DNA from: Monilinia fructicola
Taxonomy: Eukaryota > Ascomycota > Leotiomycetes > Helotiales > Sclerotiniaceae
Length of the DNA stretch: 64,000 bases
NCBI GenBank assembly: GCA_008692225.1
Contig: VICG01000013.1
Span: forward strand, 1,917,001 to 1,981,000
Reading direction: 5' to 3'
Shown here: positions 12,855 through 22,636 of the stretch, piece by piece
Position numbering within the stretch: position 1 is the first letter of the stretch
Layout: each line of letters opens with the position of its first letter
The notes under the pieces: model-generated
The model's database searches: none
The model's input: only the letters and a program-made list of their open reading frames with translations
Told to the model about the DNA's origin: nothing
Program-made: the position numbers and the translations under genes

Positions 12855-13685
12855 CGATAATAGATAGAGTAGATCAAATAGATACAGTCGGTAGAGTAGA
12901 TAGAGTAGATAGAGTAGTGAAAGTAGATAGATATACAGTAGATAGAGTAGATCAAGTCGATACAGTCGATATACCTACTTATCTACCTACCCATCTAGTA
13001 ATTGCCTATATATCCATCCTCGAGAAAATCCTCGGACCGGTTGGAAGATTCCTTTTGTTCGTTCCGTTTCATCTCATCAAAATCAGTCACATCCTAACTT
13101 TATCTTGACCCATCCAGTACGAGAGTTTGGAGCGCTGCTTTGATCATTATCTCGTATTCAATTATTTTTGGGATATCCATTGATTAATCATGTTATCTTA
13201 TTTTGATTACCTTGAGTGGACGGCCAAAGCAGCGTGGGAGATCTACATTTAGTCAGGGCTATTGAGTCTTGACACGATGGATTGCTTGGTTGATTGACGC
13301 TCGGCTGATGTTTATGCTTGAAAAGATGGATACTGTTCTTGGATGAATTTGATGATTTGCTTGCTGGATTTGACCTTTCGGGTGGCGCCGATGAGAGGAG
13401 CCATCGCCACTGGGGTGATATGCTGCTGTACTGTACAATGTACATACTACAGTACATACAGTACATACTGTAGCTAGGTAGAGGGAGTATGGCGTGTACT
13501 GCAGGTACTGCAGGTACTAGACAGAGAATCCACAGGTATTTGAGAGGTGGAGATGAATTTTGTTTTGTATATCCTTTTCTACAAATGAGAGAGAATTGTA
13601 CCCAGTGACTAACAACTAACTAACAGCTAACAACTAACAACTAACTAACTAGCTAATTAGCTAATTAGCCAATTAGCTAACTAAT
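12855..13685. repeat. cluster of simple-sequence arrays
   Basis: Three different short-period arrays follow each other. About 12855-12985 repeats GATAGAGTA-like units. About 13430-13525 repeats GTACATAC and CTGCAGGTA units. About 13606-13685 repeats CTAACAA and AGCTAATT units. The units are imperfect, so these look like old slippage-driven microsatellites rather than a mobile element. Confidence 0.7.
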
Positions 13686-14027
13686 CTATCCACACCTTAC
13701 TATCTTGCTACCTTACTCCTCGACTCAGTCGACTCCCTCCGTAAACACTACTTACTCTGTACAGCACAGTAATTTGTTTATCGGGGATTTTCCTCAATGG
13801 TTTGATTGTTCTTCTCGTATTCTTCCAATCACCTTCTTTGTCACTTGGATCATAAATGGGTACACCCGACCCAATGCCGTTCATCCGTTTCCCTCTCTCA
13901 TGTAACACCCGTGAATCATTGGGTGTAAGTGTGCCATTTTAGTCAATGATCGTCGAGGCACGCAGTAGTAGTCATTAATCATCACACGCCATGTTATATC
14001 TTCGGCTTGCTTGTTCCTGGTGGCTCA

Positions 14028-14039
14028 TACTCCGTACAT
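14028..14039 (+). repeat. TACTCCGTACAT motif, copy 1
   Basis: Exact 12-mer also present at 14345-14356 and 32288-32299. Two copies lie in the upstream region of the amylase-family gene, 383 and 66 bases before its ATG. Confidence 0.7.
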
Positions 14040-14344
14040 AGAAGTGGTTCGCCCTAATGTCTCGTATTCCACATCCGTATAAAAAGTCTTGGGACCTTTA
14101 ACGATGCATTTCCTAATCGGGATAGATGGTGGCATGGTGCTTTGGAGGAAAAGATTGATTGACTTAAGACTCTGGTTATCTTCTTTTTCTTTTTTGTTTT
14201 TAATCTTTTGTTTCTCTCTCTTTCCGTTCGCTCTTTTATCCTTCTAATCCTTTTAATTGAAACGATTGGAACTGCTATTGTCTTACGGCCAATCGTTCTG
14301 TTTGTATTGTCCGCATTGTACTTGTCTTTCGAGTAGTTTACTCC

Positions 14345-14356
14345 TACTCCGTACAT
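14345..14356 (+). repeat. TACTCCGTACAT motif, copy 2
   Basis: Second exact copy, in the probable 5' leader or core promoter of the amylase-family gene. Confidence 0.7.
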
Positions 14357-14410
14357 TCGTTGCTCATACACATTCGTTTGCTCTCGGCAGTTTTACACCA
14401 AATCTTCACC

Positions 14411-16210
14411 ATGAAGTACTCACTCGTTGCCCTCGTTCCCGTTTTCGCCGGGTTATCCCAAGCAGCTTCTAGCGATGATTGGGCTTCTCGATCAATTTAC
14501 CAGGTTATCACGGATAGATATCATCGATCGTCGAATTCGGATGCGCCTTGCAATATCACAAATTATTGTGGAGGAACATGGAATGGTATCACGGAGAACT
14601 TGGATTATATTCAGAATATGGGTTTCACAGCTATTCAAATTAGTCCGGTCAACTTGAATATCAACAGTACGACAATTTATGGACAAGCATTTCATGGATA
14701 TTGGCAGACTGTAGGTGTTCCCCTACTACTATCCGTTTGCATGAACGGAAGGTTTGATGTGGCAGCAATGGGTAGTTCTGACATTTATTTCACAGTCTCT
14801 ATACGATCTCAACCCAAACTTTGGGTCAGGAGATGATTTGAAGAAGTTGAGTTCAGAGCTTCACAAGAGAAATATGTATCTCCTTGTCGATGTCGTTGCT
14901 AGTGAAATGGCGGTTGATATTGGAAACCACAACATGACCGCAAACACAAAGATTGATTACTCAGCCTTTGCCCCAGCTCCCTTCAATAAAGAGTCATCTT
15001 ATAATCCATATTGCCCAATTGTGGACTGGCAAAACGTCACGGAATACCAAGATTGCTGGCTTGGATACACTGGAGTTGCGACCCCGGATATCAGGACCGA
15101 TGATAAAGAAGTTGCTGCTGCGTTAGGAACATGGATTAAGGAGCTTGTCTCAAATTACTCTATTGATGGAATCCGTGTTGATGGTTCTAAACAAATCACG
15201 TATGATTTCTTCAACGATTTCGTGGATGCCGCCGGTGTATATCCTTTGGGTGAAGTCGAAGATGGAGATCCAAAGTTTGTTTGCAATTATCAGAAGTATA
15301 CCGAGGGACTGGAAAATTATCCAGTATATTATACTACCGTTCAAGCTTTCACTGCAGGAAAAATGCCGGAGTTAATAAGTATGATTAAGCAAATGAGAAA
15401 TGCTTGCAATTCTACGCAGTATCTCGCAAACTTCATTGAAAACCAAGATCAGCCACGATTTGCCTCTTACAATGATGATGAGACTGTAAGTTTCCTCTAT
15501 CTTCTACAGTTCATTGTCGTACCTGAAGACTGACAAGAAAATTAGCTCGCCGCCAATGCTATGGCTTTTACTATCCTCGCAGATGGTATCCCCAAATACT
15601 ACTACGGACAGGAACAGCATCTCAAGGGTGAATACTCCCCTCTCAACCGTCAAGCGCTCTGGGAAAACAACCCAAGCACAACCTCGACTCTCTACACCTT
15701 AACCGCCACCCTCAACACTATCCGCAAACCACGCCATCTCCATCAACTCAAACTACGTCACCAACTCCTCTATTCTCCTCTACACTGATGACTCGACCTA
15801 CGCCTCCAGAAAGGGACCCAACGGAGTTCAAGTCGTTTCCATTCTCAGCAACCAAGGTTCCAAGGGAGGAAAATACACACTCGCTGTTGACGGTGCCGCT
15901 GATCCAGGCACCAACTTAACAGAAGTGGTCACCTGCACCAGTTACATTGCAAACAACAACGGAACCATCTACGTCGAGCTCAACAAGGGAGAACCCAGAG
16001 TACTTTTCCCCACCTTCCAGATGAACGGTACGGGCATCTGTGGATTCGACAAAGATGCCAGTGCAGGAACTGGCACGGCGACATCGACTGCCACGGGCAC
16101 CGGTAGCGCGGCTACTGCGACGTCCTCGAAGAAGGGCGCTGCGAGCGGATTAAAGGTTAGCGACTGGGTTTTTTGCTGGCGCCGGATTATTGGCTTTGGC
16201 TTTGTTGTAG
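14411..16210 (+). CDS. GH13 alpha-amylase-family enzyme, AgtA-like, GPI-anchored (frame broken twice)
   Basis: Secreted glycoside hydrolase family 13 protein, about 550 residues. A signal peptide (MKYSLVALVPVFAGLSQA) is followed by the TIM-barrel. Exons are 14411-14710, 14796-15485 and 15546-16210. The catalytic residues are D229 (GIRVDGSKQ), E253 (GEVEDGDP) and D318 (FIENQDQP). The usual histidines are replaced: region I reads DVVASEM instead of DVVANHM, region II ends KQ instead of KH, region IV has NQD instead of NHD. This matches what is known of fungal GPI-anchored 4-alpha-glucanotransferases (Aspergillus AgtA/AgtB) that act on cell-wall alpha-glucan. The C-terminus is Thr/Ser/Gly-rich, then hydrophobic. 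Frame breaks: one extra A at 15725-15727 (downstream frame resumes at HAISINSNYV) and one extra T in the run 16169-16174. After the latter the protein ends VFAGAGLLALALL, a good GPI tail, stop 16208-16210. Read as it stands, the frame runs on to a stop at 16233. Confidence 0.88.
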
Positions 16211-16354
16211 GTGGGGGGATGAATGGGTCGTAATCTTCAATTTTTACGTGTATCCATTGGATTTGGTGGTTTATACGACTGGTATCGTGACGCAAATATA
16301 ATTGATGAGGGGAGGCCTTAATAATGTACTAGGTCTGTACAGATTAATAGGGGA

Positions 16355-16380
16355 AGGAGGAGGAGGAGGAGGAGGAGGAG
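16355..16380 (+). repeat. (GGA)n microsatellite
   Basis: About nine consecutive GGA/GAG triplets in the 3' flank of the amylase-family gene. No coding frame uses them. Confidence 0.85.
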
Positions 16381-16590
16381 AAAAACGTCGAAAACCCCAG
16401 TAGGAAAAATAAAAATAATTCATCCAAAGTTTCGTTTCGTGTTGTGTTATATGGTGATTCCGATAGTCATGATCTGTATGGTTGCTAATGATGACCTGAC
16501 TCCGTAGTAAGCACTTATAACTGGCTGAGCAACAGCAATCACCATACCGCGAGATCAAAATGGCATTTAGATAGTGAGTCTCCTTATAAC

Positions 16591-16632
16591 CCATAGTCAT
16601 ACCCATAGTCATACCCATAGTCATACCCATAG
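16591..16632 (+). repeat. 12-bp tandem repeat, 3.5 perfect copies
   Basis: The unit CCATAGTCATAC is repeated without a mismatch three and a half times. It lies between the amylase-family gene and the SDR-like gene, outside any supported coding region. Perfect copies imply recent expansion. Confidence 0.95.
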
Positions 16633-17077
16633 CAACTCCCCTTTTTCCGGAGATATAAAGTTCATCCGCGAAATCAAGCTGCCAAATTTAATAACTACCT
16701 TGTCAGATTTCAATCTTCCAATCACAGGAACGCAATCATGTTACACAAGCTATGCAACTCGATTGTCCTGCGGAATGCTATTGGAATGACAGGACTGTAG
16801 ATTGCTGAATCAGACCGATACATTGCATAGAAAAGGAGCTCTTTCATCCATTCTGACTATCCAATAACACTTTCCTCCAAGATATTTGTACTGGATCTGG
16901 AATTTACCCCGCACTACCCCTCCTTTTATTTCTTATATGCCAAATTCCTTACACCAGACCGTCGTTTCAATTTCAATTCCTCTTCAAGTCTTTCGGCACG
17001 CGAAAGGAGAACCGCAGTTCGTGAATCAACACTTTCTCAACCTCAGATACAGAACTCACAATTATTCCATCGTCAAA

Positions 17078-17857
17078 ATGACCTCGCTCAAACCTCGTAA
17101 CATCATCATCATCGGGGCCGGTCCCCTCATGTCCCGCAGCCTTTCCCTCTACCTCGCCTCACACAAATGGCAAATCATCCTAATTTCCCGCAACCACCCT
17201 TCCCTCCTCTCACACGCCGCAGAAATCAACACCTTCCACCCCGAAGCCCCCAAAGTCCTCGTCCACACCGGCGACGCTTCGATTCCCTCCTCGCTGACCG
17301 AGGCCCTCAATTGGGCGGCCGAGCAAGTCGGTGGCAAAGTCGACGTCGTGTGCTACAATGCTGCGCGCGTGGCTCCGAGTCCTCTGCTGGAGTTGCAGCC
17401 CGAGACTCTGGTGCAGGATTTCAACATCACCGCGACGGGGACGCTGGTTGCGGGTCAGTGGTTCATGAATCATGCGAATACGTCGCATCTGGATGAGGGC
17501 GAACATCCACTTTTCCTCGTGCCGGGCGGGATGCTGGATCGATATCCTGATCCGAATATTTCGGCCTTGTGTGCGACGAAGAGTGCGAGTCAGTGTTTGG
17601 TGAAGATGTTCCAGATGGTTATGAAGGAGAAGGGGATTTTGGTTGGTGCGCCGATTGTAGGTGGGGAGGTTGTGAAGGAGGGGAAGATGAGCCCTGGGCC
17701 TATTGTCGATGGGGCTTTTAGACCTTTCTTTGAGGCTAGGGAGAAGTATCATAATGGGAAGGGAGTGGAATGGGTTCTTGAGAAGATTTGGCTGCCAGAG
17801 GGAGGCTATGGAAGTACGAGAACAGGTGGGATTATTGGGGATGGGAGTGGAAAGTAA
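17078..17857 (+). CDS. short-chain dehydrogenase/reductase-like protein lacking the catalytic Tyr
   Basis: A 259-residue, intron-less protein with a Rossmann-type N-terminus: beta strand NIIIIGAGP, then helix, a second strand QIILISRN and the NAAR motif (VVCYNAARVAP) typical of classical SDRs. The place of the YxxxK pair reads ALCATKSAS: the Lys is there but a Leu stands four residues before it instead of Tyr. So the NAD(P)-binding fold is supported, while ordinary SDR oxidoreductase chemistry is doubtful. I chose the ATG at 17078 because the family homology begins there; the frame is open upstream to 16886, but that stretch has no domain character. Codon use is markedly GC-richer in the first half than in the neighbours. 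Substrate unknown. Confidence 0.8.
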   Translation: MTSLKPRNIIIIGAGPLMSRSLSLYLASHKWQIILISRNHPSLLSHAAEINTFHPEAPKVLVHTGDASIPSSLTEALNWAAEQVGGKVDVVCYNAARVAPSPLLELQPETLVQDFNITATGTLVAGQWFMNHANTSHLDEGEHPLFLVPGGMLDRYPDPNISALCATKSASQCLVKMFQMVMKEKGILVGAPIVGGEVVKEGKMSPGPIVDGAFRPFFEAREKYHNGKGVEWVLEKIWLPEGGYGSTRTGGIIGDGSGK

Positions 17858-19676
17858 GGACGTGCTAATCTTTTGCAGATGGTTAGGGTTTCTTTCATTG
17901 AGATGCAAGGTTGAAAAAATAATGGGAGGATAAGGTATGGGTTTCTTGGTTCTTGGTTCTTGGTAGGAATGATACTATGAATTATGACTAATCTGGAACC
18001 ATTTCATTTCTAGGAAAGCAAATGTGTTATTGTAGGACATGTTGGAGGAATAATTAATGGATATCATGGATACGGAACTTGAGAAATCTCCCATGCTGTC
18101 GACTGATTTCATCGCTGGCGATATTGATCTTAATGGATAGGGCAAAAGTACTTGATCTTGGAACAATGGGAATCATGAACTTCTGGTATTCATCTTCTAA
18201 TTCACAAATGAAATGCTTGATTCGGAATATACCTAGTTAAAGTTACTACCATCGTAAACCACTGCTACAATTGGTTGAGAGGATGAATCTTGAACTATTC
18301 TTGGCCTGCTTGCCGAGAGAAGCTTGCTGACCAATCCTTGTGAATACTTGAATACTTGGTGAAGGAAAAGTCATCATTAGAACTATATGTGACATGGGAA
18401 AAGATCTTTCTCCTTCTAGATGACAGAACCTTCAAGCAAACGAAGGCATACTTTCCTTTCGATTGTTTGATACACTCAACCTCCACTTGAAATCCACCAA
18501 CCTAAAAGTGTGCAAGTGCAATTGAACAGATGAAAAGATGAAGTGCAGTCAGTTGTTTTCTATGGTGCATTTTCCACTATGCCAAGTCATGCACAACCCA
18601 AACTCTGCAATATAACGCAAGATCGGCAATCAATCATTGAACGGAGAAGCGCACCAGGCGCGGGATCCCTAAAAGTATGATTTTCGGTCCGTCAAACTCG
18701 CCTGTAACTTCCCCCACTTGAAGCCTTTTAGATTTTCGACCGTGGTGAGAACAACTTTTTCTATCCATGTTGTTTTCTCATCATCGCCAGTATTCCATGT
18801 AATTACTGAGTTTGTTGAAACCCGCTGATTAACTTTGAGATATAATGAGATGAAATGAGATGAAACCGATGACAGCAAGGCAACGTCGACTGAAAAGTGT
18901 AAGTGTAAAGATATCGGCTTCACTTGCTAACCCGTCTACCAGCAACCACATCCATCGACAGTATTGACTCTGGACCAAGCAATGCCTCATAATCTCTTGG
19001 TTATGGAGAAGCTTTCTTGGCTGTATGTCATATCTTCTTGGGCGTCAGGATCAAATGCTTGTTGTGGCGTTTCACTATCTTCGTCTGATTTTTAACGAGG
19101 TTTCAGCGTCGCGAGTGCTAGGTCTGATCAAACACGGCGGTATCCTCCCTCTTGACATCTCTTCTAGATGAATGTCAGAACATCTGGCCAAGAACTTCTC
19201 TACGTTTCACGGCATGGGAACCCGTGTGAAATTGCCTTTGGTAAGGATATGGGACTGCTGAGTCCTGACGTTCGATATACATGTGCCGTTCTTATGGAAT
19301 TCGAGACATTTGATTCGGCACTGCTGATTGGGAATATTTTGATATTTCTGCCGATCTCTCTTTTCTGAAGATTCGGCACAGCCTGCTTAGTTCAGGGAGA
19401 AGCCAAGGAGAATGTTCACTTATAATATTTGATCCAAGAATTCCTTGTTGCTATTTACACAATTCTTTTTGAGTTGCAATCCTCCAATTGATAAATTCTT
19501 GATTTTTACTCCGTGATGCTCTACTAGCAAACTTGCTCATTGACTCATGCATGGGCTTCCTCAAAGACACAACCATCAAACAATTCAGTGGTTCCCATTC
19601 ATCCAATGAGTGCCAGTTGCTTACGGAATCTTACAACAATCCTCTCATACTCTCTCATATCTTATAAATCGTCCCA
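17858..19676. other. AT-rich spacer, no gene seen
   Basis: Only short frames without recognisable content. The last 100 bases precede the permease start. Confidence 0.5.
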
Positions 19677-21740
19677 ATGGGAAGATTTTCCCAGACGAGA
19701 TTGTTTCTCGGCGATGCCATATCAACCGTCTCAACGCCTTTACGGAGTAGTTTCGAAATAAGTTGTCGATCTCCTGTTACACCTCGACGTCCTTATTCGA
19801 TTGATAAGGATGGAGTTAGGGAATTGCATATTGACATTCAACGATCTAAAAGATTCTTGAAATATGGCGACTCAAAATATCTCCAAACGCCGCAAAATTC
19901 TCTGTTAACGTCAGAGCAAAGGGGAAGATTAAAGTCAAAGGAATCCATTGACTTTGATGAGGAACAATTTGAATCTTTTTCAAGTACCACCTTGGTATCA
20001 CCAGTTGAATCCTCAGCCTTTCTTCCACATACTCCATTATTCAATACAGGCTCAGGGACAATTGAACTTGCTAAGCTTGGTACGTTCTCTACCATTAATA
20101 TAATAGTAGGCAAGACTGTCGGTGTAGGAATATACTCGATACCAAGTTCCATCCTTCAATCGGTAGGAAGTGTAGGAGCCAGTCTTACATTATGGGTTTT
20201 AGGATCTCTGGTTTCATTTTGTGGCCTCGCGGTATATCTAGATCTTGGAACAGCCTTACCTCGATCAGGAGGTGAACGCATATACCTCGAGAGAATATTT
20301 AGAAAGCCACGAATGTTGGCTACATGTGCATTCATGAGCTATGTCGTCCTGCTAGGATTTTCCACCCCAAACTGCATTGTCTTGGGCGAATACATAATGT
20401 ATGCCCTTGAAATAGATGCCAATCGATGGAATGTACGAAGTATCGCCGTTAGCGTCATCACACTAATCTGTTTCATCCATGCTCGGTACCAAAGAACCGG
20501 TCTCCGCATAATCAACATCCTCGGTGTAGGAAAGATGTTCTTCGTCCTCATCGTCATTCTATCCGGTCTGGCAGGCCTCTTCAGGGGCCTCGGTTCCTCC
20601 TCATCAATGGTCCCCCGCCGTCTGAGTTTCGAAACTGAATACATCCCCGGCATAAACCCACACCTCTCTACCGCCCAAAGAAACTTCTCCAATCTCTTTG
20701 CGAACTCATCTACCCAACCTCACGACTATGCCACAGCCCTCCTCAAAATCCTCTACTGTTTCCGCGGCTACAGCACCGCAAACCAAGTCCTCTCCTCCAT
20801 CCGCAACCCGATCCCCACTCTCCGCACCGCTGCTCCCATCGCTCTTGGCCTCGTCTCCGCAGCTTACATCCTAGCCAACATCGCCTATTTCATGGTCGTC
20901 GAACTCGACGATTTCCGTTCCGCAGGCGTAGTTGTCGCAGGCCACTTCTTCAAAAATATATTCGGTCAGGTGATTGGCGAAAATGTCCTACCCATCGCCG
21001 TCGTCGTTAGCGCATTTGGAAACATCGCCGCGACGAGTTTCGCACAGGCAAGAGTGAACCAGGAGCTGGGACGGGATGGCCTACTCCCATTTTCGCGATT
21101 CTTTGCCGGCAACGCGGTAGAGGGTGGGGATGCGCCCGTCTCGGGACTGTTTCTCCATTGGCTCGTTTCGGTTCTGGTGATTGTTGTTCCGCCGCCTGGG
21201 GAGATCTATGACTTCTTGGTTGATATTGGGGGATACCCCGTTTCCATTATTTCGGTGGCTATCTCTGGGGGGTTGCTATACTTGCAACTTACCCCGTCGG
21301 AAAACTACGATTCGCCATTCAAGGCGAAGAAAATATATACGGTGGTTTTCATGTTGAGTAATGTTTTGCTTTTGATCTTACCTTGGATTAAACCGGCGGA
21401 GGAGAAAGGTGATGGTAGGTTTCCGTATTATGCGTATCCGGCGACTGCTTTGGCGATTCTGGGAAGTGGGGTCATTTATTGGGGGTATTGGAGGATTAGT
21501 AGATTGGTTGTGGGAAGGGAGTTTAAGATGTTTCTTTTTGGGAATAGGGAATCAAAGGAAGGTGAAAGGAGAGAGATGAAGGAGAAGGAGGAGACAAGGC
21601 TTTTGAAGAAGGATATGAATAAATCAAATGGGGTGATGGATAGTGGAAGTGGTACAGGGTCAAGATGTGCGTGTAGTTGTGCTTGCTCCCAAAAGAGGAA
21701 TATGATGAAGTCTAAGGATAAAGGGGACAACGTTGACTGA
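19677..21740 (+). CDS. amino-acid permease of the APC superfamily (methionine-permease/LAT type)
   Basis: Single-exon gene for 687 residues. After a soluble N-terminus of about 130 residues comes the conserved TM1 unwinding motif region (GTFSTINIIVGKTVGVGIYS), then about 12 hydrophobic segments, including LTLWVLGSLVSFCGLAVYLD and the Gly-Glu-rich PRSGGERIYL that follows TM2 in LAT-type and fungal high-affinity methionine permeases (MUP1-like). Later segments include RIINILGVGKMFFVLIVIL and NIAATSFAQARVNQELGRDG, also typical of that group. The protein should import an amino acid, most likely methionine or a related neutral one, across the plasma membrane; the substrate is inference. The cytosolic C-terminus is Lys/Glu-rich and ends with a Cys cluster (RCACSCACSQKR). 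The first ATG of the long frame is used. Confidence 0.88.
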   Translation: MGRFSQTRLFLGDAISTVSTPLRSSFEISCRSPVTPRRPYSIDKDGVRELHIDIQRSKRFLKYGDSKYLQTPQNSLLTSEQRGRLKSKESIDFDEEQFESFSSTTLVSPVESSAFLPHTPLFNTGSGTIELAKLGTFSTINIIVGKTVGVGIYSIPSSILQSVGSVGASLTLWVLGSLVSFCGLAVYLDLGTALPRSGGERIYLERIFRKPRMLATCAFMSYVVLLGFSTPNCIVLGEYIMYALEIDANRWNVRSIAVSVITLICFIHARYQRTGLRIINILGVGKMFFVLIVILSGLAGLFRGLGSSSSMVPRRLSFETEYIPGINPHLSTAQRNFSNLFANSSTQPHDYATALLKILYCFRGYSTANQVLSSIRNPIPTLRTAAPIALGLVSAAYILANIAYFMVVELDDFRSAGVVVAGHFFKNIFGQVIGENVLPIAVVVSAFGNIAATSFAQARVNQELGRDGLLPFSRFFAGNAVEGGDAPVSGLFLHWLVSVLVIVVPPPGEIYDFLVDIGGYPVSIISVAISGGLLYLQLTPSENYDSPFKAKKIYTVVFMLSNVLLLILPWIKPAEEKGDGRFPYYAYPATALAILGSGVIYWGYWRISRLVVGREFKMFLFGNRESKEGERREMKEKEETRLLKKDMNKSNGVMDSGSGTGSRCACSCACSQKRNMMKSKDKGDNVD

Positions 21741-22356
21741 ACTTCAACTGGGCGGCTGTGGGTTTCATGAGCGAAACGGATCTCATATCTAGACATGGGA
21801 TGAGCGTTGGATATATGCATAGTAACGGAGCTTCATTTTCTTGATATGGCGTGCGATAGATATCATGTACTTATATATAGAATCATCAACAAGGTGAGAA
21901 TCGAATCAAAATATATTCGGCAAGTTATCTTTGAGGTGGATACTACTTATTTAAGGAGCGACCATTATCACTGTCAACTTCACCCCAGAAATTCCTAATA
22001 CATTTCCTCTCCCTTCTATATTCCCCCCTCCTACTCCTCATCTCCAGATCTCTTATTTCAAAGTACCTCGCTAACTACGTAAACCCTCATGTGATTTCCT
22101 GTTGATAAACCAAATTTCGCTTAAAGAGATATATCCGCAGTAGGACATCCGTGGATATGCCCGTATCTCTTTTTCTGGTATAGGTATCAAGTTTCTTGTC
22201 TCTTTTAGATACCTTCAATTATTCAGCCATAGCAATTCTCGTGTATAGAGTGTCTCGGGTATTTATGGTTACTATACTGTTATCATTATAGTAATAGCCC
22301 ACCATCCTCTCATTCACAACGAAAAATCACGAAGAGTATTTTTCTAGTGCTTACCC

Positions 22357-22384
22357 TTCTTCTCTTCTCTTCTCTTCTCTTCTC
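22357..22384 (+). repeat. (TTCTC)n microsatellite
   Basis: About five TTCTC units in a row in the gene-poor region. Confidence 0.85.
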
Positions 22385-22606
22385 CCATGCAAACTCCAAA
22401 TCCCATGTATCCAGCAAAACAGCGCACAGAAAACAGAAAAGAAGATCTGCACATCCTTTCCCACGACTACGCTACGCTCGGAATCGATATCTATCAGGGA
22501 TGCAGGCAATGGCCGAAAGAACAGAACTCCGCACTTCCCTTTCACAACCCTATTCAGGGCGCCATAGTTCCGCGTCTCACAGAGTGAATACGGAAGGATT
22601 CATACG

Positions 22607-22636
22607 GATCCACCATGCTGCCGGGCACGGTGGATC
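22607..22636. other. 12-bp-stem inverted repeat with 6-base loop
   Basis: GATCCACCATGC and GCACGGTGGATC pair with one A-C mismatch around the loop TGCCGG. It sits in a GC-rich patch without a supported gene. It could form a hairpin in RNA or extrude as a cruciform; no function is claimed. Confidence 0.8.

Larger units (their letters stand above)
11892..14410. other. intergenic region with simple-repeat tracts
   Basis: No gene recognised. It contains several low-complexity arrays (see the repeat entry at 12855-13685) and a pyrimidine-rich stretch at 14170-14400 in front of the amylase-family gene. Two copies of TACTCCGTACAT lie at 14028-14039 and 14345-14356. Confidence 0.5.

Noticed and set aside
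13188..13466. 92-residue minus-strand frame with YCMYCSMY start
   Set aside because: It reads through the GTACATAC microsatellite; the cysteine and tyrosine pattern is a product of that repeat.
17210..17908. 232-residue minus-strand frame over the SDR-like gene
   Set aside because: Arg/His/Asn-rich antisense shadow; the plus-strand frame has clear Rossmann-fold motifs.
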